Below, in pieces: positions 62,101-63,792 of a stretch of 64,000 bases of DNA; position 1 is the stretch's first letter, and each line of letters starts with the position of its first letter. Below the pieces are notes generated by a model, which saw only the letters and a list, made by a program, of their open reading frames with translations, was not told the DNA's origin and made no database searches. The stretch is taken from the NCBI GenBank assembly GCA_032622095.1, contig CP136065.1, positions 113,503,195 to 113,567,194 on the forward strand. Direction: 5' to 3'. Both the position numbers and the translations under genes were made by a program. This DNA is from Siphonodentalium dalli (lineage: Eukaryota > Mollusca > Scaphopoda > Gadilida > Siphonodentaliidae).

Positions 62101-62767
62101 AAACGAGCTTTCTGGTGGAAAATTATACCACAAAAACTGGACTATTATTGCCACATATGGGTCTCTGAAACCAAAATCGGTCATGACTATTTCAACAAGA
62201 TTGTAAGCAGTCAAGTTAAAAAACAAATAAATATGTGGTACATCAGCGTGTATAGTCAAATTTGACCACAGAAACAGATTGTGGTACTCTGCTTTGTGTC
62301 GTCCTACAATCAGTTTCTTGTCATCAGATTCAACTACACGCACCATTGCGTCATGTATTTATTTCTTAATTATATTCCATCTTGATTTTTTTCGATTCTT
62401 TGTACCATTTTCTAATGGCAAAAGATTAACTATAAAATGCAATAACTTGACTCTTGAGCCCCATCACCTTCAAGAGTGATGTGCCTCAAATTATAAAAAA
62501 AATATTTTAATTGAGTTTATATAATAACTGCATTGCTTTGAAAAGCTATACAATTTTGAAAATAATCTTCTTTCATTCCTTGTATTGATCATCCAGACTT
62601 ATAATTTCTGTTTTAATTCTAGGGTTTAGGTGAAGTTATGAAGAATAAAAATAGAGGATCAGATACTGAATCAGCAATGTCGCAGCCTAAAGTTAAGCAG
62701 GTGCTTGATTTGCTGCGAGGTCAGACAGTCGTGGCGAGGAATGACGATAATGGATTCTACTATCCAG
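11055..62767 (+). CDS. VWA3B: VWA3B-like protein, partial spliced gene (7 internal exons)
   Basis: Seven exons with AG acceptors and GT donors join in one frame without a stop (999 nt, about 333 residues). The phases agree at every junction: 1, 2, 0, 2, 2, 0, then 1 at the last donor. The order is a basic/acidic helix-rich start (FEEQASKKKELAK), a conserved-looking block (KWLARNGLAAKKLTILDALA, then HKAQYVPILDKYV), a short linker, an acidic serine-rich low-complexity stretch, and a last exon with QTVVARNDDNGFYYPG, which resembles the start of a DUF4537 domain. This order matches the part of VWA3B after its VWA domain. VWA3B is little characterised and no catalytic activity is claimed. The VWA domain, start codon and C-terminus lie outside the window. 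The name comes from recalled family features, not a search; another VWA3 or DUF4537 protein is the main alternative. The exon structure itself is much surer than the name. Confidence 0.62.
11536..11699. repeat. Hairpin MITE, about 164 bp
   Basis: AAATGGATGTTGATTTTGTT on the left pairs with AACAAAACAAAATCAACATC on the right; inner words GAGTATGGATGC and GCATCCATACTC, and TGACATTTT and AAAATGTCA, also pair. It folds along its whole length. Confidence 0.75.
12784..13057. mobile_element. Tc1/mariner-type MITE, copy 1 (duplicated right arm)
   Basis: Inverted ends CAGTAATGCTCTAAGTAATC and its complement are flanked by TA at 12782-12783 and 13058-13059. The right arm (GCTTTCCGATGAATGGCAAC through GCTGTGGTTTAAGGGGTC) is present twice in tandem, so the copy is longer than the one at 35392-35604. 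No transposase. TA flanks and CAGT ends suggest the Tc1/mariner/pogo group. Confidence 0.75.
13985..14153. mobile_element. TTAA-flanked MITE, family 2, short copy
   Basis: Starts TTAACCCTTTCTATAATAAA and ends near GGGTTAAC. The middle shares ACTGGAATGGTCTATTAATC and TTGATGAGTATTTA with 891-1148 and 27998-28252. Confidence 0.55.
14794..14845 (+). CDS. VWA3B: Exon B of VWA3B-like gene (microexon)
   Basis: This 52-nt exon lies between TTTTCCAG and GA|GTAAG. It reads DDVRKEKMRIMRRKRYIE across the joins, a very basic segment that continues the helix of exon A. It enters with two bases completing an Asp codon and leaves two bases (GA) that become Glu with the first base of the next exon. It is too short to appear as a free-standing reading frame; support comes from splice sites and phase on both sides. 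Confidence 0.7.
14881..15096. repeat. Segment S, inverted-repeat arm with an empty TTAA site
   Basis: About 215 bp from GTATCTCCTCC and TATCTTGGACACTGAAAC to ACAAGACCTCATTCATTTTA. Its reverse complement occurs at 19265-21028, where it is split at TTAA by a 1.55-kb element. Here TTAA (15008-15011) is uninterrupted: GCCAATTAATGGCG. The start also forms an inverted pair with about 19082-19125. Confidence 0.8.
15700..16346. mobile_element. Possible hAT-like MITE
   Basis: Left end TAGGGGTGCCACGATTAATC and right end ATCGTGGCACCTCTG are inverted; inner ATCGATTAT words also occur in both orientations. The end style resembles hAT elements, but no clean 8-bp target duplication is seen, so the assignment is weak. 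No transposase. Confidence 0.45.
16350..17745 (+). pseudogene. GC-rich coding-like tract, probable transposon-derived remnant
   Basis: Clearly richer in G and C than its surroundings, with a frame open at 16352-16816 that begins MAPSLASSINLETPLELVGG and a second at 17377-17739 built from 39-residue repeats (LLVVMPPLFV, AASTTFAET). The phrase GGACATGCCTCCTCC recurs at about 16409 and 17199, so the tract has older repeat units too. No reverse transcriptase, integrase, tyrosine recombinase or transposase motif is visible. It may be a broken structural frame of an unidentified retroelement or transposon; it is not supported as a host gene. Confidence 0.35.
17340..17700 (+). repeat. 117-bp (39-codon) tandem repeat, three copies
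   Basis: Units start with CTCGATACAGCCTGCG at 17340, CTCGGTACAGTCTGCG at 17457 and CTCGATACAGCCTGCG at 17574, an exact 117-bp spacing twice. As 117 is a multiple of three, the frame stays open through all copies. Confidence 0.9.
18070..18265. repeat. Dispersed repeat D18, copy 1
   Basis: The order of words (ATGATGGACTTGATTGTGTG, CTGATAAGTTAGTA, CAGCTCCATAGCCAC, CTGAACTACGCTCATTTTCA) matches a diverged copy at 63793-64000. No coding capacity is recognised. It lies in the nested repeat complex. Confidence 0.55.
19082..19184. repeat. Junction of two inverted element ends
   Basis: Two oppositely oriented copies of TATCTTGGACACTGA lie back to back around AATATTTTTTTACCC. The left one pairs with 14881-14924 and the right one with 20999-21060. 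This suggests two elements with related ends joined end to end. Confidence 0.65.
19265..21028 (-). repeat. Segment S, inverted copy split by a TTAA element
   Basis: The reverse complement of 14881-15096 in two pieces: about 19265-19346 and 20901-21028. The break falls exactly at TTAA, with TTAA on both sides of the insert, which gives a filled site for the empty one at 15008-15011. Confidence 0.85.
19347..20900. mobile_element. 1.55-kb piggyBac-like non-autonomous element (TTAA)
   Basis: Flanked by TTAA at 19343-19346 and 20901-20904, with inverted ends CACGTTGAGTGCC and GGCACTCAACGTG. The palindrome CTACGAGATAACTCGTAG lies near both ends (about 19497, 19562 and 20869), and the left copies form part of a larger hairpin. 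The insert is absent from the related copy at 15008-15011, so the ends are known to the base. TTAA duplication points to the piggyBac superfamily. The interior has only short frames (such as 20257-20562, minus strand) with no DDE transposase resemblance. Confidence 0.85.
21551..21686. mobile_element. 136-bp MITE with TAAGA flanks
   Basis: Inverted ends CCACGGGAGTGTGGAACTTG and CAAGTTCCAAGCTCCTGTGG, with TTAATTAGC/GCTAATTA arms in the middle. The direct repeat TAAGA flanks both sides (21546-21550 and 21687-21691), a plausible 5-bp target duplication. No protein. Confidence 0.75.
21775..22600 (+). repeat. Degenerate tandem array, about 5 units
   Basis: TGTAGCGATATGTTAC-like words recur near 21838, 21973, 22085, 22219 and 22570, each near phrases such as AAAACTGC, TCGTCTCAGTGTA and CTGAGATCCACAGAGAC. 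Spacing is about 110-140 bp for the first four; the last is separated by an insertion (about 22260-22480) that contains a GA-rich run. A C-tract sits at about 22034. Confidence 0.65.
23169..23321. repeat. Near-perfect 153-bp hairpin
   Basis: The arm from AAGGAATAATCTCGG through GGCATATGCCGAATCACAAA to TATAAATCGC is matched almost base for base by its complement ending CCGAGATTATTCCTT. The only visible mismatch is at the loop, around ACTCTTATAAATCGCTTCGCGATTTATAGGT. The near identity implies a young or selected element, or a single template-switch event. Confidence 0.9.
23345..23815 (+). repeat. Degenerate repeat with GTCCGTCCGG
   Basis: Phrases such as TCCATGCAGATATCTCAGCC and TTGCCATCACAACTGCTTTC recur about 150-170 bp apart, with GTCCGTCC words (23350, 23780). 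It looks like a diverged tandem array of unknown origin. Confidence 0.45.
24197..24219. repeat. Poly-C tract
   Basis: An almost pure run of C followed by ACCCACC. Its length may be unreliable in an assembly. Confidence 0.9.
24220..25667 (+). other. End of intron B-C without recognised elements
   Basis: AT-rich sequence in which nothing beyond short local repeats could be identified. The polypyrimidine run just before 25668 is the splice acceptor of exon C. Confidence 0.5.
25668..25824 (+). CDS. VWA3B: Exon C of VWA3B-like gene
   Basis: The acceptor is a strong polypyrimidine run (TTTTTTTTCAG) and the donor is AAT|GTAAGT, a near-consensus site. The exon encodes KNETSSRKWLARNGLAAKKL, then TILDALAPTFVPHKAQYVPI and LDKYVLSKVFDN, and ends on a codon boundary. 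This is the most family-like block of the gene: a W-L-x(2)-x-G-L-x-A-K-K-L segment followed by a DALAP motif and a VPILxKxV motif. Its N-terminal part continues the basic helix of exon B. Confidence 0.85.
25899..26096. mobile_element. TTAA MITE family 1, copy a (degenerate)
   Basis: Starts after TTAA at 25895 with CTCATTCATATGGGAG and contains GTGCAGCATTTAAAGATC, AAGAGAATGCATTGGC, AGGTCAAGGTAAATATTG and ATATATTGGAGACTCGCATA; ends near CATGAAAGGGTGAA. It lies in the 979-bp intron C-D next to copy b. Confidence 0.75.
26322..26576. mobile_element. TTAA MITE family 1, copy b
   Basis: TTAA at 26318-26321 and 26577-26580. Ends CCCTTTCATGATGGGAGCTG and AGCTCCAGTCATGAATTGG. The core has two hairpins of the form GCATTCTCTTATATATGCGA, a stem of CTCCC/GGGAG and the complement. 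The halves are joined by AGTCAAGGTAAATATTG. No protein-coding content. Confidence 0.85.
26804..26925 (+). CDS. VWA3B: Exon D of VWA3B-like gene
   Basis: The acceptor ends in TTAG and the donor is AA|GTAAGC. The exon starts on a codon boundary and encodes VLPIAHVSGRSKQKITLVNP followed by TGVNLVAYEDKLQAALDCYQ, leaving two bases. It reads as one or two beta strands (KQKITLVNP) followed by an amphipathic helix (YEDKLQAALDCYQK). The intron before it is only 979 bp but contains two TTAA-flanked MITE copies. Confidence 0.85.
27998..28252. mobile_element. TTAA MITE family 2, copy 3
   Basis: Starts TTAATCCTTTCATTACTGAA and ends AACATGGAAATGGTTAA, with AGAATGGTCTGTTATTCATC and TTGATGAGTATTTAATTAAC shared with copies at 891-1148 and 13985-14153. 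Confidence 0.6.
28283..28484. mobile_element. TTAA MITE family 3, full palindrome
   Basis: TTAA at 28279-28282 and 28485-28488 flank ends CCCTTTCAGTGCCAAGTC and GACTTGGCACTGAAAGGG. Arms continue through TTTTTGTATCAACCCAT and AAATTTATTGATTATAATAA, giving a stem of about 100 bp with a short extra duplication in the centre (TCACATTATTATAATC three times in both senses). piggyBac-type target site. Confidence 0.85.
29371..29421 (+). CDS. VWA3B: Exon E of VWA3B-like gene (microexon)
   Basis: This 51-nt exon lies between ATTTTTTCAG and AA|GTAAGC. It encodes RLDRIVWEALPQSERDK, continuing the helix at the end of exon D. It enters with one base completing a Lys codon and leaves two bases. It is too short to appear as a separate reading frame; the phase fits both neighbours exactly. 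Confidence 0.75.
29535..29580 (+). repeat. Fragment related to the end of the 38.2-kb MITE
   Basis: TAAAAGCCCACTTTATGTTT followed by GAATCCCCA resembles the left end of the element at 38192 (TAAAGGCCCACTTAGTTTTC, AATCCCCAGATC). Only one end is present. Confidence 0.45.
29650..29687. repeat. TTAA MITE family 1, end fragment
   Basis: GCAAAATTTCAGGAAGCTCC and CATGGAAGGGTTAA match the right terminus of the family-1 elements. It sits about 80 bp before exon F. Confidence 0.7.
29768..30110 (+). CDS. VWA3B: Exon F of VWA3B-like gene (acidic, Ser/Glu-rich)
   Basis: This is the longest visible exon (343 nt), after GTTTCAG and before GAG|GTAGGA. It encodes IEKREEDDGPPSYEERQKMI, a helical Glu/Met-rich stretch, and then a low-complexity acidic Ser/Asp/Glu region (SNDEDDADISSRK and beyond) that looks disordered. 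It ends on a codon boundary. The open frame runs only 15 nt past the donor before a stop, which supports splicing here. The intron in front of it is 346 bp, the shortest in the gene. Confidence 0.85.
30787..31022. mobile_element. TTAA MITE family 1, copy c
   Basis: TTAA at 30783-30786 and 31023-31026. Ends CCCTTCCATGACTGGAGCTT and CTGCTCCTGTCATGGAAGGG, with GCGAGTCTCCCATAGGGACC in the first hairpin and an AACAATATTTACCTTGAC linker. Opposite orientation to copy b. Confidence 0.85.
31208..31555. mobile_element. TTAA MITE family 1 variant with different ends, copy d
   Basis: TTAA at 31204-31207 and 31556-31559. Ends CCCTTTACCCAACA and TGTTGGGTAAAGGG differ from other copies beyond CCCTTT, yet the core hairpins (GCATTCTCTTATATATGCGA) are the same. 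The inner stem reads GTCGACCATAGGTCG here instead of GTCTCCCATAGGGAG, so both arms have changed together. About 130 bp at the left (AACGGCCAAAAACGCC and onwards) is not in other copies. Confidence 0.85.
31560..35388 (+). other. Intron F-G, repeat-poor stretch
   Basis: Mostly AT-rich and unremarkable. A 29-bp minisatellite sits at 32561-32625. Runs of ATATAT and AAAAAAAAA occur but no exon, RNA gene or transposon ends were recognised. Confidence 0.5.
32561..32625 (+). repeat. Minisatellite of about 29 bp, three copies
   Basis: CTGGACTATGGATCTAGATT, CTGGACTATGGATCTAGACT and TTGGACTATGGGCC are tandem, the last copy truncated. Confidence 0.85.
35392..35604. mobile_element. Tc1/mariner-type MITE, copy 2 (compact palindrome)
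   Basis: TA flanks at 35390-35391 and 35605-35606. Ends CAGTAATGCTCTAAGTAATC and GATTACTTAGAGCATTACTA are inverted. Arms meet at CTCTCCCTGAGAG, making almost the whole 213 bp one hairpin. It is the simple form of the element at 12784-13057. Confidence 0.85.
36274..36875. mobile_element. About 600-bp element with inverted ends
   Basis: TCGGCTGAGTGCTATAATGT at the left is inverted as ACATTATAGCACTCAGCCGA at the right; GCTATAATGTTC also occurs inside (36434) and GCCACTATAGCACTGACGC near 36611. A minus-strand frame at 36264-36485 (73 codons) overlaps the left end but shows no known domain. Superfamily unknown. Confidence 0.65.
37316..37572. mobile_element. TTAA MITE family 1, copy e
   Basis: The left flank is mutated to CTAA (37312-37315) and the right flank TTAA is at 37573-37576. 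Ends CCCTATCATGGTCGGAGCAG and AGCTCCAGTCATGGAAGGG; both core hairpins are present with GAGTCTCCCATAGG and AGGCTCCCTATGGGAGAC. Confidence 0.85.
37785..37965 (-). repeat. Dispersed repeat R37, copy 1
   Basis: Inverted relative to 53895-54090: CTAAATTACTATTTCTTTGG, AGATATCGATTTTTGAAGT and GTGGCCCAGAAGCACGTGGT each have complements there in reverse order. Class unknown; likely a MITE body. Confidence 0.65.
37960..38040. repeat. 81-bp near-perfect palindrome
   Basis: ATGCGGATGAAGATGGATAA and TCTAAAATCAAGTGG pair with CCACTTGATTTTAGA and TTATCCATGTTCATCCGCAT, with TTATTATTA at the centre. One or two mismatches in the outer arm. Confidence 0.85.
38192..38618. mobile_element. 427-bp element with about 40-bp inverted ends
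   Basis: TAAAGGCCCACTTAGTTTTC with CCCCAGATCACATTATA at the left is inverted at the right (GATGTGATCTGGGC, AAATTAAGTGGGCCTTTA). The flanks read TT|TAAAGG and CCTTTA|AC, so a TTAA or TA target is possible. A related end lies at 29535. Confidence 0.7.
39880..40320 (+). repeat. About 90-bp direct repeat flanking a TTAA MITE
   Basis: TATGGTTTTCGTGATATTCA and AGTTTTCCACTGGAAAATAG occur at 39880-39960 and again at 40240-40316; each copy ends GAAGAGGTTA. The MITE copy f lies exactly between them. Confidence 0.8.
39964..40207. mobile_element. TTAA MITE family 1, copy f
   Basis: TTAA at 39960-39963; the right flank is degenerate (ATTA, about 40208). Starts CCCTTCCATGGCTGGAGTTT, ends CAGCTCCCATCGTGAAAGG. 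Core hairpins are eroded (CAAGTCTGCCATACGGAGCC). Confidence 0.75.
40578..40710 (+). repeat. About 21-bp minisatellite, six or so copies
   Basis: Units of the type GGTTCTTTATTCTGAATGTT recur with alternation of TCTGAA and CCGAAG. A C8A7 run follows at 40754-40771. Confidence 0.8.
40772..42127 (+). other. Intron F-G stretch without recognised elements
   Basis: AT-rich, no long repeats or reading frames of note seen. Confidence 0.5.
42128..42268. repeat. Inverted pair with ACACGTGTGTTAAT
   Basis: AGAATGACACGTGTGTTAAT (42128) pairs with ATTAACACACTTGTGTCATT (42247). Between them are further AACACTTGTG words in one orientation. The core resembles the motif clustered at 6.5-7.6 kb but the flanks differ. 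Confidence 0.55.
42314..42936. mobile_element. About 620-bp element with about 80-bp inverted ends
   Basis: CAGGGGCCTGTACTATAGAT, TTACAATTGCCGTGTTTGAA and CAGGTATACAAGGTTATG at the left recur inverted at the right (CATAACCTTGTACACCTG through CTATAGTACAGGCCCCAG) with few changes. A hAT-like start (CAGGGGC) is possible but no 8-bp duplication is evident. No transposase is recognised in the short internal frames. Confidence 0.75.
42940..44110 (+). other. Intron F-G stretch, weak repeats only
   Basis: Phrases such as GCCATTTTGGTGGCCATGTT and GGCAGCCATTTTGAGCC resemble the array at 45.5-47.1 kb, so this may be a decayed outlier. Nothing else supported. Confidence 0.4.
44108..45135 (+). repeat. 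Tandem array of about 150-bp units starting with AGCTCACCTGAG
   Basis: After TTTTTAGCTCACCTGAGATG, units contain GATTCAGATTTGTTCAAAT (about 44264, 44410, 44693, 44848, 45005), then GGTCAAATAG, CATAACTCTT and TTCTTAAAAC. An A/T-rich insert of about 130 bp (44470-44610) interrupts it. The AGCTCACCTGAG opening is a widespread word in mollusc repeats, recalled and not searched. Confidence 0.75.
45535..47180 (+). repeat. Tandem array of about 150-230-bp units, eight or so copies
   Basis: Each unit contains GATGGGAACGAGTCATTTTG, GGGTCATTCGGC, AAACATGGC, AGCCATCTTGGATTTTAC, CTCTTTGCATGACTAAATC and GGGCTACAGG. Starts of AACGAGTCA-type words are near 45575, 45748, 45908, 46137, 46288, 46438, 46594 and 46846. 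A 49-bp duplication sits at about 45975-46055. Frames through it are by-products of the repeats. Confidence 0.85.
47591..47656. repeat. Small hairpin
   Basis: TTGAAAAGCAGACGAAATT pairs with AATTTCGTCGGCTTTTCAA about 25 bp away. The surrounding 47200-48880 has no other supported feature, apart from a diverged 50-bp direct repeat at 48560-48730 (TTTGAAATTTCAACACGC and TTTGCAATTTCATCACGC). Confidence 0.6.
48890..49467 (+). mobile_element. Helitron-like element with tandem body, 3' end only
   Basis: Ends CCCGGACGAAGTCGGGCCCA, then CCAG and CTAG (49464-49467) before T, the same hairpin end as unit 1 at 4035. The body is four units of about 120 bp: GATTTCGACGAAATTTGATA, GGGTACTT, GTTTTGGACGGGTCAAATC, GACCTTCAA and AAGGTCAAATCGGG. 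The 5' end could not be fixed. Confidence 0.65.
49468..51240 (+). other. Intron F-G stretch, low feature density
   Basis: A G-run at 49721-49731 and a few short direct words only. No exon or element ends recognised. Confidence 0.45.
51243..51615. repeat. Inverted-end element, about 370 bp
   Basis: AATATATAGACAAGTATGGA and AAGCT at the left are inverted at about 51585-51615 (AGCTTTCCATACTTGTCTAT, ATTATTATTA). A second pair inside, AGTTGCCATCCGAGTCAC and CTCGGATGGCGACTCG (51488 and 51552), suggests one element nested in another. Confidence 0.6.
51790..51925 (+). repeat. Cluster of GCGCTTAAG palindromic words
   Basis: CTTAAGCGCAATTCATTGCG, CTTAAGAGCAATCAATTGCG and CTTAAGCGCAATCAATT recur in both orientations. 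Short, AT-rich and otherwise unassigned. Confidence 0.65.
52424..53435 (+). repeat. Satellite-like array of about 107-119-bp units with a central palindrome
   Basis: About nine units. Each has GATTACATCATGGATATATT, TACAATGAATTTATATGTGA and the palindrome AAGGGTGATATCACCCTT (exact at 52631, 52742, 52849, 53072 and 53178; interrupted or altered in others, such as 52959). The outer units at both ends are the most diverged. Open frames here follow the repeat. Confidence 0.9.
53895..54090 (+). repeat. Dispersed repeat R37, copy 2
   Basis: GTTTGACCACGTGTTTCTGG, AAAAATCGATATCTAATCAC and AAGCAAAGAAATAGTAATTT match 37785-37965 in the opposite sense. The 140 bp before it (53750-53890) has GCGACATTTAT and ATAAATGCGATATTTAT in both senses and may belong to the same element. 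Confidence 0.65.
54570..55030 (+). repeat. Repeat related to 9.6-10.4 kb, about three units
   Basis: TTTCCGGATGATAACTTTAG, TTATCAAATTTGGTACATGG, CAGAGTTATGGCCCTTCTAA and AGAATTTTT recur about every 150 bp. It shares phrases with 9605-10450 and 60180-60362. Confidence 0.6.
55436..55930 (+). repeat. Duplicated segment, filled copy
   Basis: From ACTATTACTGACCGCATGCA through AATCAGTCTAAACTTG, then (after the MITE) GGATTTGTCCTTGTACAGTC and GGTTGTATCACATTGTTT. The same order without the MITE is at 63110-63350. Confidence 0.85.
55590..55816. mobile_element. TTAA MITE family 1, copy g, with empty-site partner
   Basis: TTAA at 55586-55589 and 55817-55820; ends CCCTTTCATGGCGGGAGCTG and AGCTCCAGTTATGGAAGGG. 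The duplicated segment at 63110-63350 has a single TTAA (63237-63240) at the same place and no insert, so this family moved with TTAA duplication after that duplication arose. Confidence 0.9.
56350..56427. mobile_element. TTAA MITE family 1, copy h (right end only)
   Basis: From ATAGGGAGACTTGCATAAGA through GAATACACTGGCACAGGAT to CCAGTCATGAAAGGG, then TTAA (56428-56431). The left half is missing. Confidence 0.8.
56640..56790. repeat. A/T-rich foldback tract
   Basis: Long A and T runs around TTCAATCTAAACT and TTGAGCAAGGAATTCAATCT. The phrase TTGAGCAA/TTGCTCAA is shared with the insert at 44470-44610. Possibly an A/T-rich MITE. Confidence 0.5.
56800..57475 (+). other. Intron F-G stretch without recognised elements
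   Basis: AT-rich unique-looking sequence; only short local repeats such as ATATGACGTCATATG near 56943. Confidence 0.45.
57478..58445 (+). repeat. Tandem array of about 330-375-bp units carrying X-box-like sites
   Basis: Units share CAACCGAGCAA, TGATGTCTACCCAATTAT, CTTATTGAAATA, GCCCATCTGCATCCA, GATCGTTACCATGGCAAC, CCCGACAAGTTAGATATGTT, GCAGGCAGTTTTAAC and CTTCAATATTTGGTGTGTAT. Two nearly full units plus partial ones at both ends. Sites of the form GTTNCCATGGCAAC lie at 57965-57978, 58155-58168 and 58343-58356, with weaker forms at 57632 and 57788. Confidence 0.8.
58450..59080 (+). other. Intron F-G stretch without recognised elements
   Basis: No repeats or exons recognised beyond ATAT-rich runs near 58900. 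Confidence 0.4.
59085..59365 (+). repeat. Direct repeat of about 130 bp, two copies
   Basis: TTCAAAATATATGTGTATAT, ATTGCCCTAGTATATATATA, CATGATTCATAACTATGAAA and GGCATGATATAATTTATTAA recur at about 59105 and 59245 onwards, with an extra short copy of ATACATGATTCATAACTATG at 59225. Confidence 0.85.
60180..60365 (-). repeat. Repeat fragment related to 9.6-10.4 kb, minus orientation
   Basis: GGGCCATAACTCTG near its start and GGACGGACAGACAGACAGA at its end. Its minus-strand open frame has no domain. 59366-60180 and 60366-61130 hold nothing else recognised. Confidence 0.5.
61133..61306. repeat. 174-bp hairpin MITE
   Basis: AGAGTAATCAATTGG, GAGAATTACGTTAAATAATT and GAGGCGAGAGAT pair with ATCTCTCGCCTC, AATTATTTAATGTAATTCTC and GATTACTCT. 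The centre (GAAACGAGTACGCGTTAGGC) is unpaired. Confidence 0.75.
61613..61982. mobile_element. TTAA MITE family 1, copy i, with a nested TTAA fragment
   Basis: TTAA at 61609-61612 and 61983-61986. The right half has normal hairpins and the end AGCTCCAGTCATGGAAGGG. Inside the left half lies TTAACCCTTTCAGGACTCGG followed by CACTGAACGGGTTAC (61661-61694), a mini-palindrome like the family-3 ends. Confidence 0.7.
62222..62366. mobile_element. MITE family M9, copy 2
   Basis: AACAAATAAATATG, TTTGACCACAGAAAC, GTCGTCCTACAATCAGTTTC and ATGTATTTATTTCTTA match the element at 9027-9169. It lies about 250 bp before exon G. Confidence 0.65.
62623..62767 (+). CDS. VWA3B: Exon G of VWA3B-like gene, start of a DUF4537-like domain
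   Basis: The acceptor is TTTTAATTCTAG and the donor is CCAG|GTTAAT. The exon encodes GLGEVMKNKNRGSDTESAMS, then QPKVKQVLDLLRGQTVVARN and DDNGFYYPG, leaving one base. The G-Q-x-V-V-A-R-x(4)-G-F-Y-Y-P-G pattern is the typical opening of a DUF4537 (Tudor-like barrel) domain; the rest must lie on exons beyond the window. It follows a 32.5-kb intron, so an unrecognised microexon between F and G cannot be excluded, although the phases (0/0) already fit. Confidence 0.8.
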
Positions 62768-63100
62768 GTTAATATACTTGAACTCATAAACTGAGTTTTA
62801 TTTAATGTCTAATTTTGTCTTTATATTTTCCTGTCAGTAGTAATTTTGTCTTTATATTTTCCTGTCAGTAGAAATAAATTTTTCATTAAATTATTTTACA
62901 AACCCTGGGCTTTTGAGATGCGAATGTTTAAAAAAAAGAAGTTTTAGAACACTGCGCTGTTTGGCAGTAATTCATGTGTTGTTGTTTGTTAAATCTGTTT
63001 CACAATGAGAGAAATTGTTTTGTATTGTTTTACTAAACAAAACTAAATATCTGGTTTCCCACATTGGATAGAACAAATACACGTCCACACTGAGCAGTCT
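62768..63100 (+). other. Start of the intron after exon G
   Basis: Donor GTTAAT at 62768. A 33-bp tandem duplication (TAATTTTGTCTTTATATTTT, twice) lies at about 62809-62872. No further exon is recognised to 64000. Confidence 0.6.
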
Positions 63101-63104
63101 TTTC

Positions 63105-63350
63105 TCTACAAATATTATTGACCGCATCATGATAATATGATGGCGTTATACTGTAATTATGATCACAGACATTCTCAGTAACTACTTGACACATAATTTC
63201 TTCACAGTAACTATTGGGTAAATCAATCTAAACTTGTTAAGGATTTGTACTTGTACAGTACGTTATCTATAAAGAGGTTTGAATCATGACTTCATATCTC
63301 TTTGGATCTAAGGTTGTATCACATTGTTTTGCTATAGGCAATAATCACCG
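63105..63350 (+). repeat. Duplicated segment, empty copy
   Basis: From ATTATTGACCGCATCATGAT through AATCTAAACTTGTTAAGGAT to GGTTGTATCACATTGTTTTG; the counterpart is 55436-55930. The TTAA at 63237-63240 is uninterrupted. Confidence 0.85.
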
Positions 63351-63517
63351 ATGTGGATATGACAGTTTTTGGTGGAAATATATCAGTCTGATTAGTTCAC
63401 TATTAAGTAGAATGTTACCAGATGTTCCACACATGATTTTCAAATACAGACGATATTCATAACAAATTATTTTGTTGATTTTGGGAGTGTTGTCTGGGAA
63501 TACAAATAGTTTTTTAA

Positions 63518-63775
63518 CCCTTCATGATTGGAGCTTCCTGAAATTTTACGAAAACCCTGTGGCAATGTATTCTCTTATATAAATGCCAGTCTTCCATAGA
63601 GAGCCTCACATATATAAGATAATACATTGGCCTTACAATATTTACCTTGACCTTGTAAGCCAGTGCATTCTCTTATGTATGCGAGGCTCCTTTTAGGAGA
63701 CTCGCATATCTTGGAGAATGCACTAGCACAGGATCTTTAATGCTGTACCAGTGCAGCTCCCATCATGATCTTGTT
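63518..63775. mobile_element. TTAA MITE family 1, copy j
   Basis: TTAA at 63514-63517; the right end is eroded (CAGCTCCCATCATGATCTTG, then TTATTAA). Starts CCCTTCATGATTGGAGCTTC; has both hairpins and the TTTACCTTGACCTTGTAAGC linker. Confidence 0.8.
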
Positions 63776-63792
63776 ATTAAATGGAATTAAAG

